Shown here: one piece after another, positions 1 to 13,200 of the stretch
Position numbering within the stretch: position 1 is the stretch's first letter
How the letters are laid out: each line of letters begins with the position of its first letter
Assembly: GCA_035041965.1 (NCBI GenBank)
Contig: JAPYMA010000304.1
Coordinates: 62,001 to 126,000, forward strand
DNA length: 64,000 nucleotides
Direction of reading: 5' to 3'
Source of the DNA: Anisakis pegreffii
Lineage: Eukaryota; Nematoda; Chromadorea; Rhabditida; Anisakidae
Translations under genes and position numbers: made by a program
The notes under the pieces: model-generated
Databases searched by the model: none
Seen by the model: the letters and a program-made list of their open reading frames with translations, nothing else
What the model was told of the DNA's origin: nothing

Positions 1-1263
1 GTGTAGTACGTCTCGTTATTTCTTGTGTTTATTTATATATGCTATTCGAGTACAACCGAACAACAATAGAATTATATATATATATATTCTTTCTTTTCTT
101 CTTTGATCACGATTGATTCTATTCATTTGAATATGTATTTCATTTATGTATCACTCTCTGTTCATATTGCACTTTGTGGTTGCTGAATAAGAAACCAATT
201 GTCTCACCTAAGACACTGCTACTTTAAGTTGGTAAAGGGAGGGAGTGAACGGGAGACAAAGAAAGAAACAAAGACTTGCATGCAGAAAGAGTGTGTGAAG
301 GAAGTGAAATTGAAGTGAGAGAAAGAAGGAAAGGAGGAAAAAACGCAATTGGAATAGAGAAAAGACAGAGAGCGTTGTGAAAATGTGTCGGTCGCTGGTT
401 GATTGCGCCGAGGATGTGAGCAAAGTGATGATGCTTTAGTTTAATCAATTCTAATATATGACTGGATTTTGAGCAATTTTTTGTTTGTTTACATACTTAT
501 ATGATAAACATTTTTTATCATAATCAGAGCGTAATTTGATTTCACTTGGATGCATCGTGTGCTTTTTTAAAACTCGCATAGATTTTCTTTTTGCCAACCA
601 ATAGGGATGAGTGAATTTAACCGTGTCTGATATGTTCAACTTTTTTGTTTAATCTGCTTCTATCTGCATGGTATTCGTCATGGATTTTTTTTGTGAAGTG
701 TTTGGCGATGTGAACCGACGAATAGTTTCTAATCAACGCTAAAGTGGACAAATAGTCTTTTTAAGGTTGCTTGAATAGTGGTGCCATATAAGGAGGGAGA
801 TGCTTGGAACGATAGATCTTTGGCGACTGTTTATAGAAGTTGAAATAACTGATTATTTATGTATAGGATTGTACACAAGAATATGATGACAACTCTTTCT
901 TGATGGGATCATGATAACATGAATGATACCAGACAAGTCATGAACTTCCTCGTTCGTAGGGAAGGTTTCGTTGGAAACTGAATGGTCTATCAGTGTTTTT
1001 CTTTATGAATACTTTTGTGGTTGTTTTCATGCGGAACTCATCTCATTATTGCATTTATATTATTATTACTGAAACTAAGGAGTTATTAAAATTGAATTAC
1101 TGACCATGTTTGATTGCAACCATCGTTAATAAGCAGTCATTTTTAGAAGCGTGATTTCTTCAATGAACACAAAGCGTAAATTTGTTACAAGCATTAATCA
1201 TGATAATATAATTCAAGAGGTTGTGGGTAGCGAAGAAGAGGCAGCGGAGGAGAAAGAAGAACA
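1..1263. promoter_or_regulatory. Upstream region of talin
   Basis: I see no convincing protein gene here. A strongly purine-rich stretch on the plus strand runs from about 233 to 375. A short AT dinucleotide run lies near 72-89. A possible acceptor (TCATTTTTAG, ending at 1145) could define the 5' end of the talin mRNA by cis- or trans-splicing. Between it and the talin ATG an upstream ATG at 1163 opens a 37-codon frame that stops at 1276, overlapping the talin start in another frame. A donor-like GTGAGC at 415 follows the purine tract and could end a non-coding first exon, but this is speculative. Confidence 0.35.
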
Positions 1264-4200
1264 ATGGGTGTTATAACGTTAAATGTGGTGTGGTCAGCTA
1301 GAGGCGATGATCAGCATAATGTGAAGAAAACAATGCAGTTCGAGCCCTCGACCCTCGTTTTCGATGCGTGTAAAATCATTCGTGAGAAAATTGCTGGAAA
1401 TAATATCAATGGTATGTTCTACTTATTTGCTGTCCATTTTACCTGCGCAATCAGAGATATTGCAACGATGTGCCTTTGTAATACCACTAATTGCGCAGGT
1501 AATATTTTGTCAACAACACTGCATTACTGTTTGGAATTCACCTGATACCGCCATACGCCTTGTAAATGAGGAAAGCTTCCAGCAATTGCTGTTGAAAGAT
1601 ATATCCTTGGTCAGTGGGCAACTTCATATGCGCATTGACTACTACTTCATATTCACAAAGTTTGTCAAACGATTCAATATGTCGCTGTTTCATTAACTCA
1701 ATATACCTCATGAGCGAAGTTTTGTGAGCACTATAAGATTTTATATTCAAAAAATCCAAGTGTTTTGCACCCCATAATCCGGTTTCGAATCAACAAGTCG
1801 CAATGTTGATTTCTATTGTAATCTAGAGCATTTTTGGTGAGCACTGCAATGAAGACCACTCTGTCTCTAATCGCTGAAAATTCGGTGAACTTGAATTATG
1901 CGAAATAAAGCGTCTGTATGATTCAACGAGCAGTCACTCACTGATATTTCAGCCAAGGATTATGGCCTATTTCGTCTGGAAGAAGATCCAACAAAATGCG
2001 TTTGGATGGAAAACGGACGTACGCTGGAATATTATCTTGTTAGAAATGGGGTCCGTAAGTCAATTTACGCTAGAAAGTTTCGTTCAATCAGTGAAAGTCA
2101 ATTTTGATAGCAAACTAATAAAACGCAACAGAATACAGTATCTTTGATCCTGTTTCATCTCTTTTCTAGTTTAATTGTATTTGAGTTCAGTTTAAATGCT
2201 CCAAAATGATTATGTATCTTTTTTCATTGCTTGCAATTTATTTGTTGTGCGATCACGAGTCGAGTGAATATAAGTGCCTAATAAGTTTGCGATAGTAGCA
2301 GCATAGTTAGTAGATGAGTAGCAATTATCATGATTAAATTATTATTATAAATCATCTTATTCATATATGATTGTGGTTATTTGAGAAGAGGTAAAATAGA
2401 CTGGAGTAATCAACAACATGCCAGATGATGACATATAGTTTGAAATCTTTTGGTATTTCTCAAACTGAGAAATTATTGTTTAAATATTTCGACTCATAAT
2501 GTTTTCATAGCACTTATCAAATTGTTAATCTGTGCAAACAGTTAGTGAATATTATAACGAGAATTTAGCTATGAATTTTTAAAATCTGAACAAGGGAGCG
2601 ATTGTTTCGGTTATCGAAAAGATGTTTCATGATTAGATGTGTTCATTGAAGGGTTACTACATGATTTTTTTCAAGGATACAGTCGAATACAAAAAAAAGA
2701 TTCGAGCGTTGAAAGTTCGAATGCTGGACGATGCAGTGAAGACGGTAATGGTTGACGAGAGTCAACCGGTTGGCGAAATTATGTTGGTGGTTTGCTCGAA
2801 AATCGGTATCAGCAATCACGAAGAGTACTCAATGGTGTGTGTTTGGGTTTTGTTGCAGATCGCGTGTATCTAGAATTCACCTCCGTTAATCTACACTTTG
2901 TTCTAATCCATCCGACAACCTCTTTGGGAGTCATGATCCCTCGCCGGTTTCGTGCTGCCATTTGCTGATGAATATAAGGAAGTGGATGTGTAACTCTACA
3001 TCTAACAGACCCATACGAAAACCACATCTATGCCACGCTTCAGCACATGATCTCATTTTCTGCCCGAGTACTAAGTTTCAACAGCAGATCGGAATACAAT
3101 TTTTTTAAACCAAAAAAAATTGCGAAAAGTAACTCGCATCTGCTTGGGTTCATTTGATTCGCATGACAATGCTATCCAACAGGTGTATTAAAACCATACC
3201 ACATTGATCCGTATGAATACCGCTGCGGAAAATAATAGAAAGAAACGTAAAAAATACTGAAATGGAATTGATCGTCAATGAGCTGATTTTTCGTTAGCAT
3301 TGTTGTTTGATAGTATTATTATTGCGGCTAGTGATCTTCTTTTAATGCCGAAGGGAGCCTTTGTTCTGCAATGAAACAAGGTGTAAAAATGTGTATCTGA
3401 TGTCTATGCATGTTTCAAACAGAAATTCAGCTTAGCGTATACAACGTAAATGGATGATATACACCATCAATTTTGATATCTGCGTAACAACGAAAAACGT
3501 ATTTCTGCTTTGTATTCTAATCTAATCTTCTGGACGATTTGGATTTAAGATTTTCAGAATAAAACAGTTCAATAACAAACTATACATTGCCACATATTTT
3601 CGGCGTACTAATGGTGCGATTAAAATGTAAAAATAATTTTGATTGCTGTATTTATTTGATGAATGAATTTAATTCAATCCTTTTCGTCTTTTCCTTTTCT
3701 TCGTTGTCAAAGTAAAAGTACAGATGGATTGAAGAATTGAAAATTAGAACAAATCTTAGATAAGGATGAATGTATTCTAATTATTGCATTCCATTTATAT
3801 CATCTTTCCAGTGTCTTTGTTATTATAATAGTAATGGTAACCATTGATGGTCGTGCAGATATTTTGATCACTTGTTTTTTTGAATGTTCATATATTCAAT
3901 CAAGACTTGAATTCTTATAATGCTAGGAACTCCGTTTTTAATTTTCAAGAACAAAATTTTTTAATTCAAAAAAGTATTACCAAAAAGTTCTTGGTTTGGG
4001 GCTACTATGAGCAGTATTGGTAAATATGATCACGATTTTTATTCACAAAAAATCATTCGTCGATTTATTCTCTGATCGTTTAGAACTAAACTGAACTGGT
4101 TGCATGCTGTTACTAGCTGTCATCAAATGCAGTCATACAAATAGTGTACTTACATGAAGAGAAATCTATTTCAGGTTCGACAACCGTTGGAACACGATTG

Positions 4201-7200
4201 GAAGTCAACACAGACGTTAAGGGACGAGAAACGAGGAAAGAGCGAAGAAAGGGGTGTTGGATTTGGCACGTTGAGCCGAAATAAGGAGAAGAAAATGGAA
4301 CAACTTCGAGCTAAATTGCACACTGATGAAAAGTTACTGTGGCTCGATCATGGAAAAACACTTCGTGAACAATCGGTACGCGCGAGTATCAGTCATTTGC
4401 GATAATAAGAACACTGATGAGCAAGCGGCTAGAAAATGTAGCTCTGCTAATCACTAGTTCGCCGTAAAAATATTTTCGTTCAGCTGAAAATAGTACGCCT
4501 TTGGCGCCGCTGACAAAAAAGTAGTGAAAACTCTTCGCTAAAAGTGTCGCTAATCGGAAAAATAACCGTAGGTTATGCTAAAACGCAGCCTGGCAAAATC
4601 ACCTTTCAAATCGCTACTTTCTAACCTTTACTCCAAATTTGCCATAGCATAATTGATTTATCCGGGAAAAAACCTCGTTGCGCCATTAAACTATTGAAAA
4701 TTTTTATTGAATCATTCAACAACACATAATCAGTCCAAAAGTAATCACTAGTCAATGATAAAAGCAAGGTTCAGCGATAAGAAAGCAACGGAATGACGAC
4801 AGCAAAATTCAAAGGTGAAAAACAATCAGTTGTCAGCAGCCCACTTCACACCTCATTCTCTTTCGGCAATATCAGCACATTGAGCATTTCACCTGAGAGC
4901 CCGGGTTGTTTGGCTATTACCGTATCAGCTGGCTCAGTCCTCTCATGGTGCAACTCAACAATCATCAGACCTATGCAAAAATGATTCCAAAATGAATTCG
5001 CAAAGAAAAATTCAGCTTAGCGTATACAATGTAAAGGAATGATATGTACACCATCAATTTTGCTATCTGCGTAGCAACGAAAAATATTTCTCTTGTATTC
5101 CAATCTAATCTTCTCGACGATTTGTCCCATCTCATTGACCTGCTCGGTTTCTAAAATTGTGGAAAAAACTGCAGCCAAAGTAAGGAACTATATAGCAATC
5201 CCTATTCGAATTATGGCTTTCGCGATAGAAGATCAATCATTACAGTTCTACCTCGATTCTACCAAAATTGAATGTCTTATTGAGACAAGGCGGACTACAT
5301 CGGTACTATATATTTTGATTTCAAAAAAGTGTTTGATTCGGTATTCATACCTAAAATATCCTCGAAATTACAAGCATATTGTAACGAGATTCTCTTTGCA
5401 ATTGCATCTGAGACCTTTTTACGAACCGTTCCCAATCAGCCTAAGTTGGCGATTCATCAGAATACATCAGCAATGGTGTTCCTCAAGGTTTCGTTCTGGG
5501 GCCCCTTCTCCTTATTTCTGTCAACGGCTTTCCGGAATGCCTTTCTCCGGACTCACTATGATTCTTTTCTGCAGGCAATGTTAAGGTCTTCACGTCTTCC
5601 AGCAACTCGTAAGCTAAATATAATTTCGTAAACCAGTAGTCATCATATTGTCTTTTACCGCTAGCTTCAGAAACAAAAAACGAAATCAGTCAGAATTGGT
5701 AAGAAAAGTCCTGATAATCCTCTCATTATCCAAAACCAAAAATTAATTCCCTGCTCATTCGTCAAAGACTTAGGCATCATAATAAACCCAAGTTTGAAAT
5801 TCCATTGTCATATTTTCAGTTTAGTTAAAAAGGCTGACGTCAAAGCATAACTCATGTTGAGATCGCTCAGCTCTAGTAATTTATCCTCAATAAGCAAATT
5901 ATTCGTAACCCTGAATATGTCTCTTCCTTCTGATCCACACGGTAATGAACACTATGTTGAAAATGTTTAATGTAGATATAATAGTTTCATCTTCAAGAGA
6001 GATGTCGATAACGTACTCGAATATCAGGAATGACTATTAGAAACTTTAGAACTTTGAGGATTTTATATTTATCTTTATGCAATCGTTCAATGTCAAGTTG
6101 ATCTCCCAATAGAACAATTTTGAATTCTCCTAAAGCAGTGAATAAACCTGCTGAAACAATTCTTTTAGCATGCTGTCAAACGTTGCAAAATAAACACTTT
6201 TTTTGTAGTCTTTGAAGCCTGTAATTTACTTCCCAACCTACTGTCTTCTCCAAATTGCTCCAAACATTTAAATGAAGGCTTTGATTTATTTTATCAGATG
6301 AAATCGGATTTATGTAGCTGATAAAATCATGATGATCATTTAAGAAGAGAAGGTAGAAAATTGGAAAGGAGTTACTTCACCCACCGTAGTTTATTCATTC
6401 CCATTCTATTGATTCAGGTCTCATATGATTGAATCGCTTGACATCAATCTCACTGTATGACAATTTACATAGTTTTTTTTCCATTTTCTGTGAAATCCTT
6501 TGTCTCCTTGCTGAGCAGCAGTTCGGAGAGTGTATTGTTATTGTTTGCACCGGACTCTATTATCATGCGAAAAAGTATCATTCATATCCAGTGGTGGGCA
6601 GACTACTGGAAAATGACTTATCTAATCAATAATTCCCTAAAAATTATTTTCGCTCCTCTAATACCGTCGCTGACGAAAAAGTATCAGAAACTTCTCTCTG
6701 AAAGTACCGCCAATTGAAAATAACAGCGGCAGTTTTCGTTGAAACGCTAATCAGTAAAATTAATCCGCTAATCACTAAATTCAAATCTTCGTTCAAAATT
6801 TGCAATCGCGTTGATGATTTGTCTAAGAAAAAGCTATCAAAATTTTGGTAGAATCTTCTCGGGGTTCGTTGGGAATGTGATTGGGAATCTCGGGGTTCGT
6901 TGGGAATGTGATTGGGAATCTCGGGGTTCGTTGGGAATATGATTGGGAATCTCGGGGTTCGTTTGGAATATGATTGGGAATCTCGGGGTTCGTTGGGAAT
7001 ATGATTGGGAATCTCGGGGTTCGTTTGGAATATGATTGGGAATCTCGGGGTTCGTTGGGAAAATTTATTCAAATGGCATCCGATTGTTAAGGAATTAGGA
7101 TAATAATAATAACCAAGTCATGTCCAACTGAAGAGCCACCTCGTCGAGCCCCTAACATGATAAAGATGAAACCTGTTCCGACGAAACTAACAGTAACTCA

Positions 7201-10200
7201 TGTTAGGGTTATTGACGATTGTGTACCATTTCGTGCTTGTTTTCGTGCGAAAGCAATTATGGGGAGGAAATTAGAGTTAACAGTAAATTACGGCAATTCG
7301 GATGAGTGCCGTAACCGATAGTCAAAGTTATTAAGAGTTGATAATCAGATAACCAAGTTCCTAGCCTATTAGGGAACTCCTTACCCACTCACATCTCCCT
7401 CCCATTGTTGATGAAAATATCACCTTTACGGATCATACAATGAAATTTAGAAATCCTTCACTTAAGATGTACATTCTGATAACGAGATGACGTGGTTCGG
7501 TCAACACACTAATGCAGTCAATTGAGAACTTAGCAAAAATGACTGATCTCCTGTGGACGTATCTTAAAGATCTTTGAAATCAGAAACTGAGGTATTGAAG
7601 AGAATCATCTGAATCACACGGTTTAGCTAAGCTACCAAATCTTCCCATCCTTCCAATAAATAAATCACTCTATTTCTGAAAGTGGGCAAAATCCCTCAAA
7701 ATCACATAAAGTTTTGTGATAGTAGAAAACCTTTTCTGTTCACTTCTATTAAGAAATCGTTATATTATAGGCAAGAATGAGGGTAAACTTAAATGTGGAG
7801 CTTGTAATATTCCTACAGTAGTGTAGCTGATTTCAAATCTATTTTTAGAATCTACAGAACTTTAAATTAGGAGCGATGAAGGGAGAAAGCTATGTTTTGA
7901 ACTAATGTGCCTTTAAAGGTTATGTCTTTACGTTTCTGAGCGATTCCGTGAGCTCTACAGTTCAATGCGTTCATTTATTTGGGAGACTGGAATTATGAAC
8001 GAATTGCGTATTTTTGATTATATTCCAAGATTATTCTATTCATACCGAAATTGATCTTATCCCAAAATTGATGTACCAAAACATGCCTAGTTTTGAGTAT
8101 ACCAAAATTAGAGGAGGAAGAGGTATGTGTTGGGATCTTTTTACTCATTGTATGATCTTCTCCTCCTACCGCAACTCATGATCAAAAGTGGTTAGCACTA
8201 ACGAAAGAAGTAGCTCTGCTGGTGGCGGAATAGCGAATAGTCTGCTGTGGCCACTGCTGAATAAGAATAATACAATCACCTGATGACTAGTGATTGAATA
8301 TAACATTGTGAAAACAGGTATTATTGCTAGCATTGTTCGTTCGCATGAGAGTTATTGAGTTTCAGGTAGGTGATGATGAGACTCTGATTCTGCGGCGGAA
8401 ATATTTTTTCTCGGATACGAACGTGGACTGTCGTGATCCAGTGCAGTTAAATCTGCTTTATGAACAGTGCAAAAGAGGCGTTCTCGACGGGAATCATCCA
8501 GTTACGCGTGATATGGCATGCGATCTGGCTGCTCTTCAGTGTCAAATCCAGTATGGTGATTTGCAAGAAAGTCGACAGAAAAGCTCAAGCTTCCTCGAGT
8601 GAGTATTTTTTTGATGAAGGAAGGAATTCTTGTTCAAGTAATATCGAACACAAAATTTTTCATATCATATGATAACGGTTGTTAACTGATGATTTTGTAA
8701 ACAGCAAAATTGTTCTTGCTGATTGTAATCGCTTACTGCTGTTATCAACATCATTTCCCTCTAATTTAATTCAAATTTGCAGCATTCGTGAGCTACTACC
8801 GAAAGAGTATTCAAAATCACGTGAGAATGAAAAGCGAATATTAGAGTCGTATCGTGAGTTGGTGGGTAAAAGTGAATTGGATGCGAAAAGTAAGTACGTG
8901 CATTTGTGTCGGTCACTGATCACTTATGGCGTAACGTTCTTCGTCGTAAAAGAGAAAGTGAAAGGTAAAAATAAACTGGTACCGAGATTGCTGGGTGTCA
9001 ATAAGGAGTGTGTTATGCGTGTTGATGAACGAACCAAAGAAGTGCTCCAAGAATGGCCACTCGAACAAGTCAGGCGATGGGCTGCTTCACCTAAAACATT
9101 CACTTTGGTTTGTTTTCCTATATTAACCGTTAATCAGCAACAATAATCATTGTTGGTGAAACACAAATCATATCATATGGATTATTGATGTTCAGAACGA
9201 ACTCAGTTATCAATCGATTATGTTCTCAGTTTTGACCAATAAAGAAGGGAGCAGTTTGAGCGGTAAAATAAATTTCTTCACTACTATGATTCGGTTTGGC
9301 TCTATTGCTTGAATCGGTCAACTTTCAAAAATTCTTTGAAGTGCATGCTCATGACAAACTCATCTCTCTTTTTCGTCTATAACTCGTCTATTATCAGATC
9401 GTAGTCCTACTGTTCGTTGATACTAACTGATCTTTTTGCTCCGATTGATTACTTACAGTTATTTAAACTCATTTACTTATTTTACATAATACAAAAAACC
9501 TGCAAAGAATTAAATTAGCGTTTCATATTCTTCTTCGCATCCAGGATTTCGGTGATTATCAAGATGGATATTACGCGGTACAGACGGCTGATGGTGAGAA
9601 AATCGCGCAGTTAATCGCTGGCTATATTGACATAATTCTGAAAAAGAAACGAACTCGTGATCATATTGGTATTGAGGTGAATTATTCGGTTGTTATGATT
9701 CAGCTGCTGTTTTTTTCTTAATATTCATTTTCAATAGCTGCTTAAGTAACTGTTGTTCATTTACTGCACATTCGAATGGCTCTATCGATGTTCAGTCATA
9801 CGGCAAGCGAAAACTTAAAGAAACAAATGTAAACAAATAGCAATTATTGAAATGTGGCAGTCAGTCCGTCATCAATGAATAAATTTGTTCTACGATTCAA
9901 TAAAAAAAAGTTCAGTTGAAAGAGTGGATGAGTTGTGATCGAAGAATGAGTTCGTTTATGTTAAGGGCGATGAAGGCTCAACAATGCTCGAGGATGTAGT
10001 TGCACCAGCACGTGCAACGCTTGTTGCTCATGGACAAATTGGAGAAGGTTTCGCAATGGAGGGAAGCGTTGCTATTCCAGGTGTTCTTAGAACAGGTCCT
10101 GCTTTAGCGAGTGGGCAACGTGGTCAAATGAACGGCGCCCAATTTGGTGCTGTCAGTGGACAAATCCAACAACAGCAAGTTGCAAGGGTTTGTTTTTTGG

Positions 10201-13200
10201 ATGATGGATCAGTTCGATGTAATTCCTTCGTTGTTGCGTTTAAACTGCTGTGTTTATTCGCAGATTGTGTATCCTTTTCAACAAACTGTCATTCATTTAT
10301 TTTTCAACTTCTTTTATCTTCGTTCTCTGTTCGACTTCTTTTGAGGTTGGATCATTTTCGTTCAGCTTTAAGATATCAAATTTTACAGTGTTCAGATGGA
10401 AGCATCAAATTAAACTAAAGTAATTTGAAATGACTGCATTTGATTCTTCATGAGCACTACATACTGTTGTGGCAATGTTCATGATTCAGGGACAGCGTGC
10501 TCGGGTGATTGATTCTCAAGAAAGAGCACAGCGTGCACTTGTTGGAACAATTGAAGCATCAATGCGTGCTGTTGAGAAGGCTGAAGAGGAAATGGAAAAA
10601 CCTGTGCAAATTGAATTGCCACGATTCAGCGATGATCCTACCTCAAGGAAATGGGTTGAAACTAAAGTTGAGGTTGAGAAGCAGAAGGTTGGTGCTCCAT
10701 TAGTGGAATCGTATAATTTTACGTGTTTGTGTGATTGAATTTATTAACGTTCTTTTAATGGTTATTGTTGTTTTTGTATCGAAAAGATTATTTAGGTTGG
10801 TGATCAATTAGCACAAATGGGTGCAGCAACAGCACAAGTCGTGCAATTGACCGCAGTGCCCGATGAGATCGATTCACGTGTTGGTACAGCGATTGCAACT
10901 ATTGGATCGAATCTGCCTGAGATGGGTCGTGGAGTCCGAGAACTTGCAGCACTTATGCCTGATGAGCATCGTGCTGGTATATTATTACAATTATAACTGA
11001 TTATCACCTATTTGCTATTGAGCAATGCCACTTTTGATCATCATCTCTTCCTTTCTATTTACATAGTCAACGCTTTATTAAAAGTCTCGTTTCAATCGTT
11101 TTCTGAGTGATCACGTGTTTGTATATCTCAGATCAATCGAAATATACTGATAAGAGTGTTCAGTTTATGCCGATCCATTGCGTGGCTTAGAATCAGCAGA
11201 CTTTCATGTATGGGTCCGTCGTTCAGCTCCAAAAAAACTTTCCTTCTTCTCGCGGAATAACTTTTGCCAACGAGATAGATTTAAACACATCATTATCATT
11301 TTCGAAATATTTTCGTTAATCGTCGAGCTTGATATTACAGATTCTTAATTTCATCGATCATGAAATCATCTGTTTGTTTTAAGTCTTGATCACTTTTTTC
11401 TCAATACAGATTTTAAAAAAACGAAGGGGAACTGAAGAGAGAAAAGAGCTGACAGATGAATGTATGTGTCAGTGTGGTGGATGCATTTATTGTGTGGGTT
11501 GCTTGTCTCTAAATTATATGGAATGACGAAACCACTAGGGCTTTTATTTGTTCTTTAAAGTTCTTTCTTTCTTATCTGACATGAGTTGAGCTCATCGCAC
11601 GAGGGGAAAGAGCTGACAGTCGTATTTTCTGTGAAATATATAATAGCGTCTTCATGGATGCAATCGAAGGAATCATTAGTCTGTTCAGGTGGTGTATGAG
11701 GTTGTGTATAGAGTTATGTTAACAAAAAATACCTTATCATCAACAATCATTAATCAGATATAGTCAGCAAATGAAATTTGTTGAAAATTTTGTGGAATGA
11801 TAATTGTTTCCCTTTCCATGAAATGCACTCATTAGAGTTCATGTTCTGTTTGCTTTACACGGTGATAAATAATAGAGCGCTAAATGATGATCGCAAAGAA
11901 TATTATTGAAAAAAAATTATTTTACAGGTAATCTAGTAGATGCGGCTCGGAAATTATGCGGAGCTTTCTCAGATTTCTTGACGACAGTGAATCCAGAGCA
12001 TGAAGAGAAACGAACAACGGTGCTTGCGGCTGCTGGACGAGTTGGTGACTTCTCACAAGCCGTTATCAATACTCTTGAAGAACCAACCCAAGAGACACGT
12101 ACCTTCCACGATCATCTCGTAAAACGTGCCAAAAATGTTGCCACATCAACCGCTCAGCTCGTTCTCAGGTAGTTATCTCTAATCGCATCATCTTATTCAA
12201 AATATCATTATTGTGTTAAAATTCCTTTCAAGTGTCATAGGGTGACCATAAAATTTCTGTTCCATTTCCAGTTGTCTCATTTCCAGCGAAGTTAATTCAT
12301 TAATTTTGGAATTTTTTTCTCGTTGTTTTCTGATAGGTCAATTCAATGGCAGCTCGTAGTTAGCGCATATGGTGGAGTGCAAAATTAAATTGGAGAGAAA
12401 GGAAGATGACTTTTTATGATTGCGCTCATAAGTCAATAATTCTAGAAAGAGTGTAAATTTGCAAGCGATAAATTGGTATCTTATTATGAAGGTGGGCATG
12501 AAAAGACTTTTGAATAGTTCAGTTTTGAATGGTACTTATTTTGAGTGCAAAGACGATATCAGCAGAGTGTGAAGAGCCAGCGTTGCAAGACAAAGTGATA
12601 CATAGTGCAACACAATGCGCATTCGCAACATCTCAATTGGTGGCATGTGCACGAGTTGTCGCTCCAACAATAGAATCACCAGCATGTCAGGAACAGCTTA
12701 CTGGTGCTGCGAAACAAGTTGCGAAAGCTGTTGAAGAACTGCTCATCGATGCGCAATCAGCTTGTTCGAAGAGTACGGCTGATGGACAACGTTCATTGGG
12801 TGATATTCATGAGGCTGCTAGACAAGTCACATCTGCGTTAGATGATCTTCTGCTACATGTGAAGACGTCACCGAAACTTTTGAAGCAAACACAAGAGAAC
12901 TATGAATACGAGCAAATTTTGAATCAGTCAAGGAAGATTATCACTTATCAGGTTTTTTATTTCATCTTTATTGAATCATTAAATAGCAGTCTATCTACGC
13001 ATTTTACGTCACAAATTTGCTACTCATTACTCTACTGCATATTCACAAATCCAGCAATTGTACATATCCAACCTCTAGGTGATTAGCTCAGATTTGTAGA
13101 TGGATCTTTGTTGAACAGATTTATCAGTTCTGCGTTTCTATCCGAAGAATAAATTTCATTGAGATGTTTCAATCGCTCGAAATGTTCGTTTTTCTTATCA

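Larger units (their letters stand above)
1264..9676 (+). other. tln-1: Talin FERM head (exons 1-7)
   Basis: Exons 1-7 encode residues 1-432, the F0-F1-F2-F3 head that binds phosphoinositides and the integrin beta tail. F0 starts after the ATG. F1 is unusual only in its insert, which is charged and rich in K/R/E (exon 4, about residues 136-202). F2 contains [12 protein letters not shown] and [15 protein letters not shown]3, the PTB-like subdomain that contacts the integrin NPxY motif, contains [26 protein letters not shown] and [14 protein letters not shown], ending at [14 protein letters not shown]. Exon 8 (9966-10187) is the low-complexity head-rod linker. Intron 4 (4376-8365) is by far the largest in the head and is full of repeat debris. 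Confidence 0.93.

Noticed and set aside
6644..7072. 142-codon minus-strand frame with PRFPIIF and [12 protein letters not shown] repeats
   Set aside because: It is a translation of the 31-bp minisatellite, which happens to lack stops in every reverse frame. It continues into repeat debris in talin intron 4.
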